A DNA stretch of 64,000 bases from Pantoea sp. GD03673. GTDB taxonomy: Bacteria; Pseudomonadota; Gammaproteobacteria; Enterobacterales; Enterobacteriaceae. The notes beneath the pieces are model-generated. The model worked only from the letters and a program-made list of their open reading frames with translations. It was not told where the DNA came from and did not search any database. Location of the stretch: NCBI RefSeq assembly GCF_029844725.1, contig NZ_JAOCKJ010000003.1, positions 1 through 64,000 on the forward strand. The letters are read 5' to 3'. Positions 28,564 to 36,733 of this stretch are shown one piece after another. Positions within the stretch are counted from its first letter, which is position 1. Each line of letters starts with the position of its first letter. The translations under genes were made by a program, and so were the position numbers.

Positions 28564-28872
28564 ATGAGCGATAAGAAGATGATTTCCATTGATCAGTTCA
28601 GCGCTGATGAACGTCTGGCCGTCGAACAAACCTATAAAGGGCTGGCTGAAAAGTACCGTCAACGAACCGGTAAAGAGCCGGACAGTAAAAAAGAGAAAGA
28701 ACTTAATGGTGAAGCGCGGCAGATGGTAATGGCCAGTAAGCTGGAAAAGGAGAGAGCGCTGGCTGAGAAGGCGAGGAAAAAACCGCTGCGTAAAAAGAAA
28801 CCTGAATCATTAACCGCCAGTGAAGTCAGTGATTTCAACTGGTCTGCTTCGGTTGCTAAAGGCCGCAGATAA
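28564..28872 (+). CDS. Small Lys/Arg-rich protein of unknown function
   Basis: A 102-residue hydrophilic protein: an N-terminal acidic helix (ISIDQFSADERLAVEQTY), a Lys/Glu-rich central helix, and a very basic KARKKPLRKKKPE stretch before the C-terminus. It is probably all-helical or disordered. AGGA lies upstream of the ATG. A GC-rich hairpin follows the stop. No function recognised. Confidence 0.65.
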   Translation: MSDKKMISIDQFSADERLAVEQTYKGLAEKYRQRTGKEPDSKKEKELNGEARQMVMASKLEKERALAEKARKKPLRKKKPESLTASEVSDFNWSASVAKGRR

Positions 28873-28876
28873 TCTG

Positions 28877-28907
28877 GCTGCGCGTGCAACAGTGGCGCGC
28901 AGCATCG
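28877..28907 (+). terminator. Probable terminator after the 28564-28872 gene
   Basis: Eight-bp stem GCTGCGCG / CGCGCAGC (28877-28884 and 28896-28903), followed shortly by a TTTT, 5 nt after the stop codon. Confidence 0.65.
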
Positions 28908-29046
28908 TTTTGCCATTACCCCGCAGGTGGCGGTCTTTTGAACTCCTGCTTCCAGACTCATGCAATAAGAATATTCTGCAAAAAATTTACCTTATTTTAT
29001 CAATTCCCGATAAACTGCCTGAACCTGTCGCTGCTTCAGTCTGCCT

Positions 29047-30141
29047 ATGAATTATTACACTCCTGATGATGTTCAGCTGAAGCGCCGCTCGACGCGATTT
29101 GTGCGCCGTATGTTCATGATGCGCCAGCTCGGCACCTTTCTCTGTTTTCTGCCCATTCTGTCGGTTTTGATGGAGATGGGGAAAAGGCCTGAACTTTGCG
29201 CACTGCTCTTTGTTAATGCTTTTATCTGGCCTTATATAGCCTGCCGAATGGCATTGCGGTCACGCGACCCTACGGGGGTTGAACGTAAGAACCTGACGCT
29301 GGATGCCGCTTTCGGCGGCGTCTGGGTTGCTGCCATGGCACTGAGTCCATTGCCCTCAATTATCATCATGGCGGTATTGATCTCCGATCGCTACTCGGCA
29401 GGTGGCTGGGTTCAGCTGAAGTCTGCCCTGCAGGCTTTTCTGTTTGCCTTTGTGCTGGTCTGGTCAGCGGAAAAAGCCCCCTTAGTGCTGACGTTCAGTA
29501 CCCGTACTGTCTGGCTGACACTGCCGCTGGCCAGCCTGTATCTGCTGGCACTCAGTGTGGTGTCACATAATCTGACGCTGAGTCTGCGGCAGAAAAACCG
29601 CGAACTGGAACGCATCGCGCTGATGGATCCAGGCCTGAAAATCCCTAATCGTCGTCTGTTTGAGCGGCGGCTCGAAAGTGAATTTTTACGCACGCAGCGA
29701 GGCGAGGGCAAAGCCTGGTTAATGCTGCTGGATGTCGATCACTTCAAACAGGTTAACGATACCTTTGGGCATGAAGCGGGTGACTTTCTGCTGGCAGAGA
29801 TCTCGGCGCTGCTGCGAGACAGCGTCGGCCTGAAAGATGTGCCTGCCCGCTTTGGCGGTGACGAGTTGTGCGTGATCGTGCGGGATGCCGATGAAACCAG
29901 CATCCTGCTTCTGGCACAGCAGATAAAACAGGGAATTGCCTTACTGCGATTACCCGCTTCATCCACTTTTCAGTGCTCGGTGAGTATCGGCATTTCAGCA
30001 GCACGAGAAGCGGCGTCGATTCATGAATGGCTGAGACGCGCTGATGAGGCGCTTTACCAGGTCAAACGCGCGGGGCGCAACAACGTGCAGATTTGGCATT
30101 CAGACCTGCTCAACACACTCAGTGAAGTCAGGAGCAAGTGA
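29047..30141 (+). CDS. MASE2-GGDEF diguanylate cyclase
   Basis: 364 residues. An N-terminal MASE2 membrane sensor (about residues 15-180; RRSTRFVRRMFMMRQLGTF and several membrane helices) precedes a GGDEF domain with LDVDHFKQVNDTFGHEAGD and ARFGGDELCV near residue 278. The architecture resembles E. coli DgcC (AdrA). The allosteric RxxD inhibition site that should lie five residues before GGDEL reads GLKD, so product inhibition is probably absent. The phosphate-loop LTGLxNRR is altered to GLKIPNRR. Likely produces c-di-GMP; a counterpart to the two EAL proteins in this window. Confidence 0.9.
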   Translation: MNYYTPDDVQLKRRSTRFVRRMFMMRQLGTFLCFLPILSVLMEMGKRPELCALLFVNAFIWPYIACRMALRSRDPTGVERKNLTLDAAFGGVWVAAMALSPLPSIIIMAVLISDRYSAGGWVQLKSALQAFLFAFVLVWSAEKAPLVLTFSTRTVWLTLPLASLYLLALSVVSHNLTLSLRQKNRELERIALMDPGLKIPNRRLFERRLESEFLRTQRGEGKAWLMLLDVDHFKQVNDTFGHEAGDFLLAEISALLRDSVGLKDVPARFGGDELCVIVRDADETSILLLAQQIKQGIALLRLPASSTFQCSVSIGISAAREAASIHEWLRRADEALYQVKRAGRNNVQIWHSDLLNTLSEVRSK

Positions 30142-30148
30142 AGAAGGC

Positions 30149-30171
30149 AGCCTGAGACCGCATCTCAGGCT
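30149..30171. terminator. Bidirectional terminator between the GGDEF gene and map
   Basis: Nine-bp stem AGCCTGAGA / TCTCAGGCT with a 5-nt loop, between the ends of two convergent genes. Confidence 0.7.
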
Positions 30172-30177
30172 GTATGA

Positions 30178-30963
30178 TTAAATCTTCGGGTAGTCGCCGG
30201 TGCCATCTGGCCACGGCGTCAGCAGATCGAAACCCTCTTCAGTGACGGCAACGGTATGTTCCCATTGCGCCGAGAGCGAGCGGTCTTTGGTCACGACCGT
30301 CCAGCCATCTGACAGCACGCTGGTTCCTGCTTTACCGGCATTTATCATCGGTTCGATGGTGAAAATCATACCCGCCTTCAGTGGCATGCCTTCACCCGGC
30401 GTGCCGTAGTGCAGCACCTGCGGATCGGTGTGATAAATTTCACCGACGCCGTGACCGCAATATTCACGTACGACAGAAAAACCGGCCGTTTCAGCAACAC
30501 GCTGAATGGCCGCGCCCACATCACCCAGCGTTGCACCAGGTCGGACAGTTTTAATCCCCGCAACCATCGACTGATAGGTGATCTCAACCAGACGCTTTGC
30601 ACGGACCGACGGCGTGCCGACAAAGTACATCCGGCTGGTATCGCCGTACCAGCCATCTTTGATTATCGCCACATCGATGTTGACGATATCGCCATCCTTA
30701 AGTTTCTTACCGGACGGGATGCCGTGGCACACCACATGATTGACTGACGTGCAGGTCGTGCGCGTGTAGCCGTGATAACCGATGTTCGCGGGCGTCACCT
30801 TGAGTTCATTCACGATGTAATCGTGACAGATGTCATCTAACTCTTCGGTAGTCACGCCTGGGCGAACGTGTGGTGTAATCATCGCCAGCACCTGAGCCGC
30901 AGCCTGTCCGGCTGCCCGTGCCATCTCAATCTCCGCTGCGGTATGAATTTTAACGGTGTTCAT
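30178..30963 (-). CDS. map: Type I methionine aminopeptidase (probable second copy)
   Basis: A 261-residue enzyme with all five metal ligands visible: Asp in VNIDVAI, Asp in YGDTSRM, His in CGHGVGE, Glu in FTIEPMI and Glu in QWEHTV. It removes N-terminal Met from nascent proteins. The essential housekeeping map normally lies beside rpsB. This copy, translationally coupled to a ParD-like gene (ATGA overlap, 30960-30963), is therefore likely an accessory paralogue. That inference depends on a second map elsewhere, which is not visible here. Confidence 0.92.
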   Translation of the reverse strand: MNTVKIHTAAEIEMARAAGQAAAQVLAMITPHVRPGVTTEELDDICHDYIVNELKVTPANIGYHGYTRTTCTSVNHVVCHGIPSGKKLKDGDIVNIDVAIIKDGWYGDTSRMYFVGTPSVRAKRLVEITYQSMVAGIKTVRPGATLGDVGAAIQRVAETAGFSVVREYCGHGVGEIYHTDPQVLHYGTPGEGMPLKAGMIFTIEPMINAGKAGTSVLSDGWTVVTKDRSLSAQWEHTVAVTEEGFDLLTPWPDGTGDYPKI

Positions 30964-31205
30964 GACACATCTCCTTGTGTGGTGAGGGTCTCTTTATGGA
31001 GCATATTGCGGATATCAGCGTTGCCTTCCAGTTCAAGCCGGATCAGCATCTGCGCCAGTTGGTGTTGGGTGTGCTGCGGATAGAGTTCAGCCAGCATACC
31101 CAGTTTCAGCCAGTGTTCAGCCTGTGCATTGATTGAGCGGCTCATCGCCTGACTGGCGATGCGCAAATTCTCATGCATCAGGTCGGAGATTTTTACGATA
31201 CCCAT
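30960..31205 (-). CDS. ParD-like family protein
   Basis: An 81-residue protein starting MGIVKISDLMHENLRIASQA, the beginning of ParD-like family members. These have an N-terminal ribbon-helix-helix-like part (RSINAQAEHWLKLGML). The family resembles antitoxins but no ParE toxin is adjacent. Instead the stop overlaps the map start by 4 nt. It may be an autoregulator of the map operon. Start chosen at ATG 31205 with AAGG upstream; the longer frame to 31274 adds an unrelated hydrophobic peptide. Confidence 0.7.
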   Translation of the reverse strand: MGIVKISDLMHENLRIASQAMSRSINAQAEHWLKLGMLAELYPQHTQHQLAQMLIRLELEGNADIRNMLHKETLTTQGDVS

Positions 31206-31228
31206 GTAAGCCTTATATGAAACGTATA

Positions 31229-31276
31229 TGTTTTGTATATAGCATATCCATAATTTCATGCGTTGCAAGGGCAAAT
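31229..31276. repeat. Left copy of a diverged 48-bp direct repeat flanking the auxin island
   Basis: Matches 41970-42017 at 39 of 48 positions by direct comparison, including the cores CCATAA and GCGTTGCA. It lies between the ParD-like gene and the 3' end of an integrase remnant, a position expected of an attachment site. The same stretch may also contain the promoter of the ParD-like/map operon. Confidence 0.6.
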
Positions 31277-31313
31277 GTTAACCCGTGCGAAAATGTCCGA
31301 AATTACATATGCA

Positions 31314-31684
31314 TCACACCAGTGCATACGCATCGCCACGGGAATCGAGGTACTTCTGAGCCATGGTGAGATGCCTGAGGCCCAGCAGTGGTTGTATAAA
31401 CGCATGACCGTAATGTGCCGCATATAATCCTCCGGGCAGGCTGCGGATCTCGTTAAAGACTCGTGGGTTCGGCAGCGCATCCAGGCCCCACCGCGCTCGT
31501 GTGCGCGTGAATGCCTGTCAGGTTTTCCCGGCGAACCGGGCCGGGTCTGCGTTCATGATGTCGTGTAGCAGAATAGATAAAATCCTGTGAGGGACTATCC
31601 CGGCGGCATAACGCAATCACGTCGTTCAGTGTCATTCCGGTGTCATGCAGCGCCAGCCCAACGGCGATGGGCAGGTCAGATTAC
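31314..31684 (-). pseudogene. Degraded lambda-type tyrosine integrase, C-terminal part
   Basis: Two frames on the minus strand join into the catalytic end of a phage-type integrase. The upstream piece reads SDLPIAVGLALHDTGMTLND and aligns with the IAIPTALHIDALGISM region of lambda Int. The downstream piece reads VFNEIRSLPGGLYAAHYG and then LLGLRHLTMAQKYLDSRG, with the catalytic Arg (EIRSL) and nucleophile Tyr (AQKY). The conserved His of LLGH is Leu here. A frameshift between 31455 and 31530, an in-frame stop upstream and loss of the N-terminal domain show that it is inactive. It marks the left edge of the auxin region. Confidence 0.75.
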
Positions 31685-31773
31685 AGGGAAGGTTAGCATC
31701 ATAACATTCACTTATTCGTTTAATTACAGTTAGTTAGAAAAAATTATGATGCCGACAACAGTTTCTGATGATG

Positions 31774-33018
31774 TTAAAATACTGGCAACAGATCAAACTC
31801 ACTCAGCGCCCATGAAAGGATGTTGAGGGCGGCGAATACCATAATCATGCACAACTGAAGCCCGTCCCACTGGCCGCGCTGATAGCCAGAGTCATGACGG
31901 GATCGCATTTTCAGATGAAGTAATCCCGGAACAATCACTGCCCAAATTGTCGCGATTAGCCCGGCATAACCAATCGCCCTAACAAACCCATCCGGAAAAA
32001 GCAGAGATAAACTCAATGGCGGCAGGAAAGTGATCGCTGTGGCTTTGAGGCGACCCGTTCTGGTCTTTGGGAAAGCAAAGCGGTCGCTAATGTAATCCAC
32101 AAGGCCTGCCGTCACCCCCACGAACGAACAGATAACGGCAAAATGTGAGAACGTCGAAAACAACAGCGACATCCCGGCAGTATAACCATGCAGACTAAAC
32201 GCGTGCATCAGTGCGGCAATATCTCCGCCCTGGCTGGCAATTTCCGGAAAGGCTGAGCGGGGAAGGTTACCCATAGTGCAGATTATCCAGAAAAGATAGA
32301 TAACCAGCGCCACGGCGGTGCCTGTGCACAGGCATCTTTTAACACGTCGATGATCGCCATTGTAATAGCTAATCAGGCCTGAAATATTTCCATGAAAGCC
32401 GAATGAGGCGAGGCAGAATGGCACGATGCCGAGCATATAGGGCCAGTACGATGCTGTCGGATTATGACTGTCCAGCAGGTAGTTGATATTCACGGTGGTT
32501 AATAATCCACCAAATAGGGTAAGTAACAGAACAATTTTGGTGATGAGCAGAACAGACATTATTCGGCCAATGCTGCTGGTGCCTAACCAGACGATGGCAG
32601 CTACGGTCAGGCTTAATATCACTTTGGCTTCGGATGATGAAACCGTTTTGCCGGTTAATTTGCTCAGCGAGTGATCATAAACAGGTCCGACCGCTGAAAT
32701 ATAGGCATATGTCAGAATGCCGAGCACGAAAACCAGGCTCAGACCATTTACCTCAGCCCAGTTACGACCTAATACATCACGGACAATTTTGTCATAGCCG
32801 GTTTCCAGAGGGTAATGCTGGCTCACACGGTGAAACATCAGACCACTGATTAACATACAGACCCAGCTAAATGTCAGTATCAGTAATGCCCAGCCAAACC
32901 ATGCCCCGGCCATCACGACCGGCAAGACGAACATGCCTGCACCCACCACAGTGCCGCAAATGATTGTTGCTCCCCAAAACATCGAAGGAGAACGCTTTGA
33001 AATTGCCATATCGGACAT
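31774..33018 (-). CDS. Aromatic amino acid (tryptophan-type) permease, HAAAP family
   Basis: A 414-residue inner-membrane transporter with about eleven helices, same length class as E. coli Mtr and TnaB. The N-terminal FWGATIICGTVVGAGMFVLP motif and the FGFHGNISGLISYY segment are family hallmarks. Proton-coupled import of tryptophan is the likely role. It follows iaaH by 21 nt on the same strand, so an iaaM-iaaH-permease operon would import the very substrate of IaaM. Not distinguishable from a tyrosine or tryptophan transporter by sequence alone. Confidence 0.85.
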   Translation of the reverse strand: MSDMAISKRSPSMFWGATIICGTVVGAGMFVLPVVMAGAWFGWALLILTFSWVCMLISGLMFHRVSQHYPLETGYDKIVRDVLGRNWAEVNGLSLVFVLGILTYAYISAVGPVYDHSLSKLTGKTVSSSEAKVILSLTVAAIVWLGTSSIGRIMSVLLITKIVLLLTLFGGLLTTVNINYLLDSHNPTASYWPYMLGIVPFCLASFGFHGNISGLISYYNGDHRRVKRCLCTGTAVALVIYLFWIICTMGNLPRSAFPEIASQGGDIAALMHAFSLHGYTAGMSLLFSTFSHFAVICSFVGVTAGLVDYISDRFAFPKTRTGRLKATAITFLPPLSLSLLFPDGFVRAIGYAGLIATIWAVIVPGLLHLKMRSRHDSGYQRGQWDGLQLCMIMVFAALNILSWALSEFDLLPVF

Positions 33019-33039
33019 AGGGGTTCCTGAAGAAAAAAG

Positions 33040-34377
33040 TTAGCGATGGAGAATAGCCTCTATAGCCAGGGCATGGCTAATTAACTGACGATCTGCTTTT
33101 GGCAACCCATCTAACGATAATCCAACAGACAAATCTCCCTGGTCAGCAACCGGTATTGTCACGCTGGGCGCACCCACGCTGCTCGCAATATCGGTGTTAC
33201 GAATGAGTTTATTGAAAATATCAGGTTGACTCACATTCCCGATCTCTGGCACTTCACAACACACCGTCGGATAGAGGATGGCATCCACCTTTAATTCGCT
33301 GTAAATCTGATCCCAGTAAGCGCGAAGTTGACCGATCGATTTCAGGCCATGCATGTAGTCCTTCCAGCTAACCTGTTCCTGCGCATTCTGCTTCTGCAAG
33401 ATAGACGCGACGGCTGGGTCGGAAATTTGTCTGATGATGGTGTCAAAATCAGCGACGAGGCGCTGCTCCAGCAAGAACGCGGGGAAGTCGATGAAAAATT
33501 CAAAAAACGGTACAGGGAACTGGATTGCTTTGTTCAGCTTACCGAATATGCTGTCATCGAACGTCACGATCTCAACGCCTGCCCGCGCCATCAGCCTGAC
33601 CACCTTCATGCAGGTTTCCCGTATGGGAGTATCCAGATTGCTCCACATAAACTCAGCTGGCAGCCCTAGTCGTGAAGGCAGACGAGGGGTAATAGCGGGT
33701 TCATCCATCATTGCGGCGTCGAGCAGCGCTAGGTCACTGACTGTCGGGGCAATAAATCCAGGAGTATCTTTGGTGCGGGAAACAGGAACAATGCCTCCGG
33801 TTGGATAACGTCCCGTGCTGGGTCGGAAACCTGCGACTCCACACAGTGCAGCAGGTATACGTACTGATCCGCCGGTATCGGTGCCGACGGAAAATGCGCT
33901 GATGCCGGCAGCTACCGCTGCGGCACTTCCGCCACTACTGCCTCCGGCGATGTGGCCAGGGTGCGCTGGATTGCCAACACTACCCCACTGACCAGACAGA
34001 GAGGTCACACCAAAAGAAAGCTCATGCATATTGTTTTTGCCACACATGACAGCACCGAGTGTCTTAAGCCGGCTAATCACTGGCGCATCATCCATCGGAT
34101 AAAAGTCGATTAATCCCGGCGTGCCGGCAGTTGTCGCAAAACCTTTTACATTTATATTGTCTTTGCATGAAAAGAGTAAGCCCGATAAGGGCAATCCGGT
34201 CTCTGACGAGTCGAGCTTGTTTGAAGAGAATAACTGTTCATCGAATGCAATAAATGCATTCAAATCTTTGCTGGCGTGATAATTGTGCAGCCGGATATGG
34301 TTGCTGGCTTTCAGATCCCCGTAACGCCTGTTCAGGGTCTGCTCATCCTTCAGCAAAAATTGTGTTCTTTTTTCCAT
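33040..34377 (-). CDS. iaaH: Indole-3-acetamide hydrolase (amidase-signature family), IaaH
   Basis: A 445-residue amidase-signature enzyme. The catalytic triad can be placed as Lys72 (SCKDNINV), cis-Ser147 (GGSSGGSAAAVAAG) and nucleophile Ser171 (GTDTGGSVRIPAALCG). Amidases of this family are not substrate-specific in sequence, but the gene follows the tryptophan monooxygenase gene by 12 nt. It should therefore hydrolyse indole-3-acetamide to indole-3-acetic acid, completing the IAM route to auxin. ATG 34377 is chosen over a TTG at 34386; its ribosome-binding site is weak, suggesting coupling to iaaM. Confidence 0.88.
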   Translation of the reverse strand: MEKRTQFLLKDEQTLNRRYGDLKASNHIRLHNYHASKDLNAFIAFDEQLFSSNKLDSSETGLPLSGLLFSCKDNINVKGFATTAGTPGLIDFYPMDDAPVISRLKTLGAVMCGKNNMHELSFGVTSLSGQWGSVGNPAHPGHIAGGSSGGSAAAVAAGISAFSVGTDTGGSVRIPAALCGVAGFRPSTGRYPTGGIVPVSRTKDTPGFIAPTVSDLALLDAAMMDEPAITPRLPSRLGLPAEFMWSNLDTPIRETCMKVVRLMARAGVEIVTFDDSIFGKLNKAIQFPVPFFEFFIDFPAFLLEQRLVADFDTIIRQISDPAVASILQKQNAQEQVSWKDYMHGLKSIGQLRAYWDQIYSELKVDAILYPTVCCEVPEIGNVSQPDIFNKLIRNTDIASSVGAPSVTIPVADQGDLSVGLSLDGLPKADRQLISHALAIEAILHR

Positions 34378-34389
34378 GTTTAACAATGC

Positions 34390-36084
34390 TCAGTAATGAT
34401 AATGACGCTGCATATTGTGAAGCGGATTATTTTTCCGGAGCAGACCCCCGAGGCTGTAAATGACAGCGCAAGCTGCATTAATACCCGTCTGTACCGCGCC
34501 CTCGGCCCAGCCACCAGTAAATGAGCAACTGCATCCGGCCAGATAAATTCCCTGATCAGATTCATTATCTTTAGCTGACTGAAACTGATAAAACAGCGAT
34601 TCAGAATAGCGATCGTCACCGGGATAGTTGAGTTTAAAGGCACCCATTGCCAGAGGATCGGTCAGCCAGTCATATTCAAGAATATATTGGGGATCGTTAT
34701 TCATAGGGCTAAGGTGTTTAGCGAACACCGGGGCAGATATCGCCAGTTCTTTAACCAGTCGCTCTAGCCTTTCACGTTTATCTTTTAGGGTGACTAATTT
34801 ATGAGAATCATCCTCCCATGTGTAGCTGATTAGCACGACACCATGTCCTTCCGGATCATTCGGCTGATAATCGAGGCAGTAAATACCTCGTGCAAGCGTG
34901 TCCGTAAGAATGGTATGAGGCAATTCTTCTTTCAGCCAAAACTTTTCCCGGGTCAAGAGAAAGAGCTTTGACGAACCGATAAGGTGGGTTTCATTCACTG
35001 CCCGGCAGACATCAGCCGGAAAAAGCGTATTGTGTCTCGACAAATCCAGGCATACCTGCATTGCGCGGGTAGATGTGGTGACAATCACTCTGTCAAAAAC
35101 CTGGCGGTTGCCTGTGCTGGTTGAAACCACAAACTGGCCACTTTCAAGTCGGGCGATTTCTTCGACTTTCTGGTGAACGATACGATCGCTTAACGTGCAG
35201 CCCTGCAGGATTTCACTGCTCATTCTTGTCGTAAGTGTTTCAATGCCTGCCGGGACCATACGCTGATCGTCTTCCAGACCGTTTACCACCAGCCGCATGA
35301 TTTCAATAAACGCCGCCCGATATACCGGCTGAAAGCCGCCGGAGCCAATACCCAGCGAGCCAAAGAGAGCAAAATCATCGGGTTTATGCCACCGTTCACC
35401 TCCCGGCGGATTTGCGCCAGTGAAGATCCTGACAAGCGAAGAGTAGAAGCAGTTATCACCGAAGATATCCAGGTATTGCTGCCAGGCTTCTTTAGCATCT
35501 GCAAGCCGGCCTTCTTTCAACGCCAGAGTGATTGAATCAGGCGCCTGAAGCTGCTTTCCTTCAATAAGGACGCCTTCCTGTAAAAAACATCGCCAGCCGC
35601 GATCAACCCGCGAAAACAGTGCCGGGGGCGGGGTTCCCGCAGTCCATTTGTGCGGCACACCCTGAAAATGAATTTCGGTATCAACAATGCCAGGATCCGG
35701 AAACTCAGAGGCTGTATCGATATTGAATTCAGCCAGATAGTGAAACAAACCTGTTTCTGAAGGGGGAAAGCGCATTGCTCCCATTTCAGCTATATATTCC
35801 GGCATATTGTCATCAAATTTCTGGCTTAACAGTCGCCCACCGGATCTGGCAGCGTTCGCTTCGAAGAGCGTGACATGCGTGAGACCCGCCTTCAAAAGCT
35901 CCCGCGCCGCAATCATTCCGCTCAGGCCTGCCCCGATAATTGCCACGCTTGCAGGACAATCGTTATATACATGCCCAATGCTGCCCGCTGATTTGGCGTG
36001 GCCCAGAAAAGCTCCGTAATCAAAGAGTGTATCAATAAAGGGAAAGGTATATCCCTCGCTGACATGATCTGCTTTAGTCTTCAT
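34390..36084 (-). CDS. iaaM: Tryptophan 2-monooxygenase IaaM
   Basis: A 564-residue FAD amine-oxidase-type enzyme. The dinucleotide motif is VAIIGAGLSGMIAARELL at about 48-65. Long stretches match recalled Pseudomonas savastanoi IaaM: YIAEMGAMRFPPS with the substrate-carboxylate Arg (residue 105 here, Arg98 there), LFGSLGIGSGGF, SSKLFLLT with the active Lys, YCLDYQPN-PEGHGVVL, AGAFKLNYPG-type (MGAFKLNYPGDD), and the ending CSCSFTGGWAEGAVQT. It oxidises L-tryptophan to indole-3-acetamide, the first step of plant-pathogen auxin synthesis. It heads the iaaM-iaaH-permease operon, with a possible TATAAC -10 element at 36217-36222 (minus strand). Confidence 0.93.
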   Translation of the reverse strand: MKTKADHVSEGYTFPFIDTLFDYGAFLGHAKSAGSIGHVYNDCPASVAIIGAGLSGMIAARELLKAGLTHVTLFEANAARSGGRLLSQKFDDNMPEYIAEMGAMRFPPSETGLFHYLAEFNIDTASEFPDPGIVDTEIHFQGVPHKWTAGTPPPALFSRVDRGWRCFLQEGVLIEGKQLQAPDSITLALKEGRLADAKEAWQQYLDIFGDNCFYSSLVRIFTGANPPGGERWHKPDDFALFGSLGIGSGGFQPVYRAAFIEIMRLVVNGLEDDQRMVPAGIETLTTRMSSEILQGCTLSDRIVHQKVEEIARLESGQFVVSTSTGNRQVFDRVIVTTSTRAMQVCLDLSRHNTLFPADVCRAVNETHLIGSSKLFLLTREKFWLKEELPHTILTDTLARGIYCLDYQPNDPEGHGVVLISYTWEDDSHKLVTLKDKRERLERLVKELAISAPVFAKHLSPMNNDPQYILEYDWLTDPLAMGAFKLNYPGDDRYSESLFYQFQSAKDNESDQGIYLAGCSCSFTGGWAEGAVQTGINAACAVIYSLGGLLRKNNPLHNMQRHYHY

Positions 36085-36295
36085 TATCTATCCAGCGGAA
36101 TGCATGTTATTTCAATGATGAGGATGCGCTGTTAATGGAATCTCTTTAGATAAGAGGAGCCTGATTTAAACATTCACATTGTGGATTGTTCAGAAATTAA
36201 AATTCTTAAGGTAACCGTTATAAAAACAGGCAGTCCATCCAAAGAGTTATTTCCACAATAAACGCAGGTTTTTGCATCTTTATTTTTTGCACAGG

Positions 36296-36321
36296 TAAAG
36301 AAACCCCGCACATCGGCGGGG
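36296..36321 (-). terminator. Terminator between the NTF2-like gene and iaaM
   Basis: Minus-strand stem CCCCGC / GCGGGG with a 6-nt loop followed by a T-rich TTTCTTT, 14 nt past the stop of the 36335-36733 gene. It separates that transcription unit from iaaMH. The remaining ~210 nt up to iaaM are AT-rich leader/promoter. Confidence 0.75.
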
Positions 36322-36334
36322 TAGGTCATCAATG

Positions 36335-36733
36335 CTATGAAGGCTGGGGCAACGCTGTCTCCTGCAGATGACGCCAGATGATTTTGCCATTCGGCTTTGA
36401 TTCGAACACGACGGTCGAAAAACGCAGCGTGGGGCTGTGACCCGGAAGCTGCTGTAATTCTTTATAAACAACGGTTGCACCATTCTCGTTATCCGCAATC
36501 ACTCGCATGTCGCTGATTTCGATTGCTAAACCGGGGCGTGCGCCGCGCTGAGTCCGAAAAAAGGAGTCTAATGTTGTGAAGTCCAGCAACCCGCCACCGG
36601 TTGTTACCATGGAGTATGCCGGACTGAAACGTGCCAGGAGATCTTCACAAACCTCATCTTTTGCAGTTTCATTGCCCAGCCATTCTTTTATCAATTCATG
36701 GGCATCCAGGACTTCCTTCAGGAAAAGGTTCAT
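36335..36733 (-). CDS. NTF2/SnoaL-like (DUF4440-type) protein
   Basis: A 132-residue small protein with an alpha+beta cone-like pattern: N-terminal helices, FSPAYSMVTTGGGLLDFTTL, then beta strands IEISDMRVIADNENGATVVY and RFSTVVFESKPNGKIIWRHLQETAL. The final IWRHLQET is typical of DUF4440. Members bind small hydrophobic ligands or act as isomerase/dehydratase-like enzymes. Its ATG overlaps the MFS exporter stop by 4 nt, so the two act together. A SnoaL-like protein is also part of known indole-acetate (iac) clusters, but orthology is not shown. Confidence 0.75.
   Translation of the reverse strand: MNLFLKEVLDAHELIKEWLGNETAKDEVCEDLLARFSPAYSMVTTGGGLLDFTTLDSFFRTQRGARPGLAIEISDMRVIADNENGATVVYKELQQLPGHSPTLRFSTVVFESKPNGKIIWRHLQETALPQPS

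Noticed and set aside
30960-31205. Toxin-antitoxin module at the ParD-like gene
   Set aside because: No ParE or other toxin is adjacent; its coupled partner is methionine aminopeptidase.
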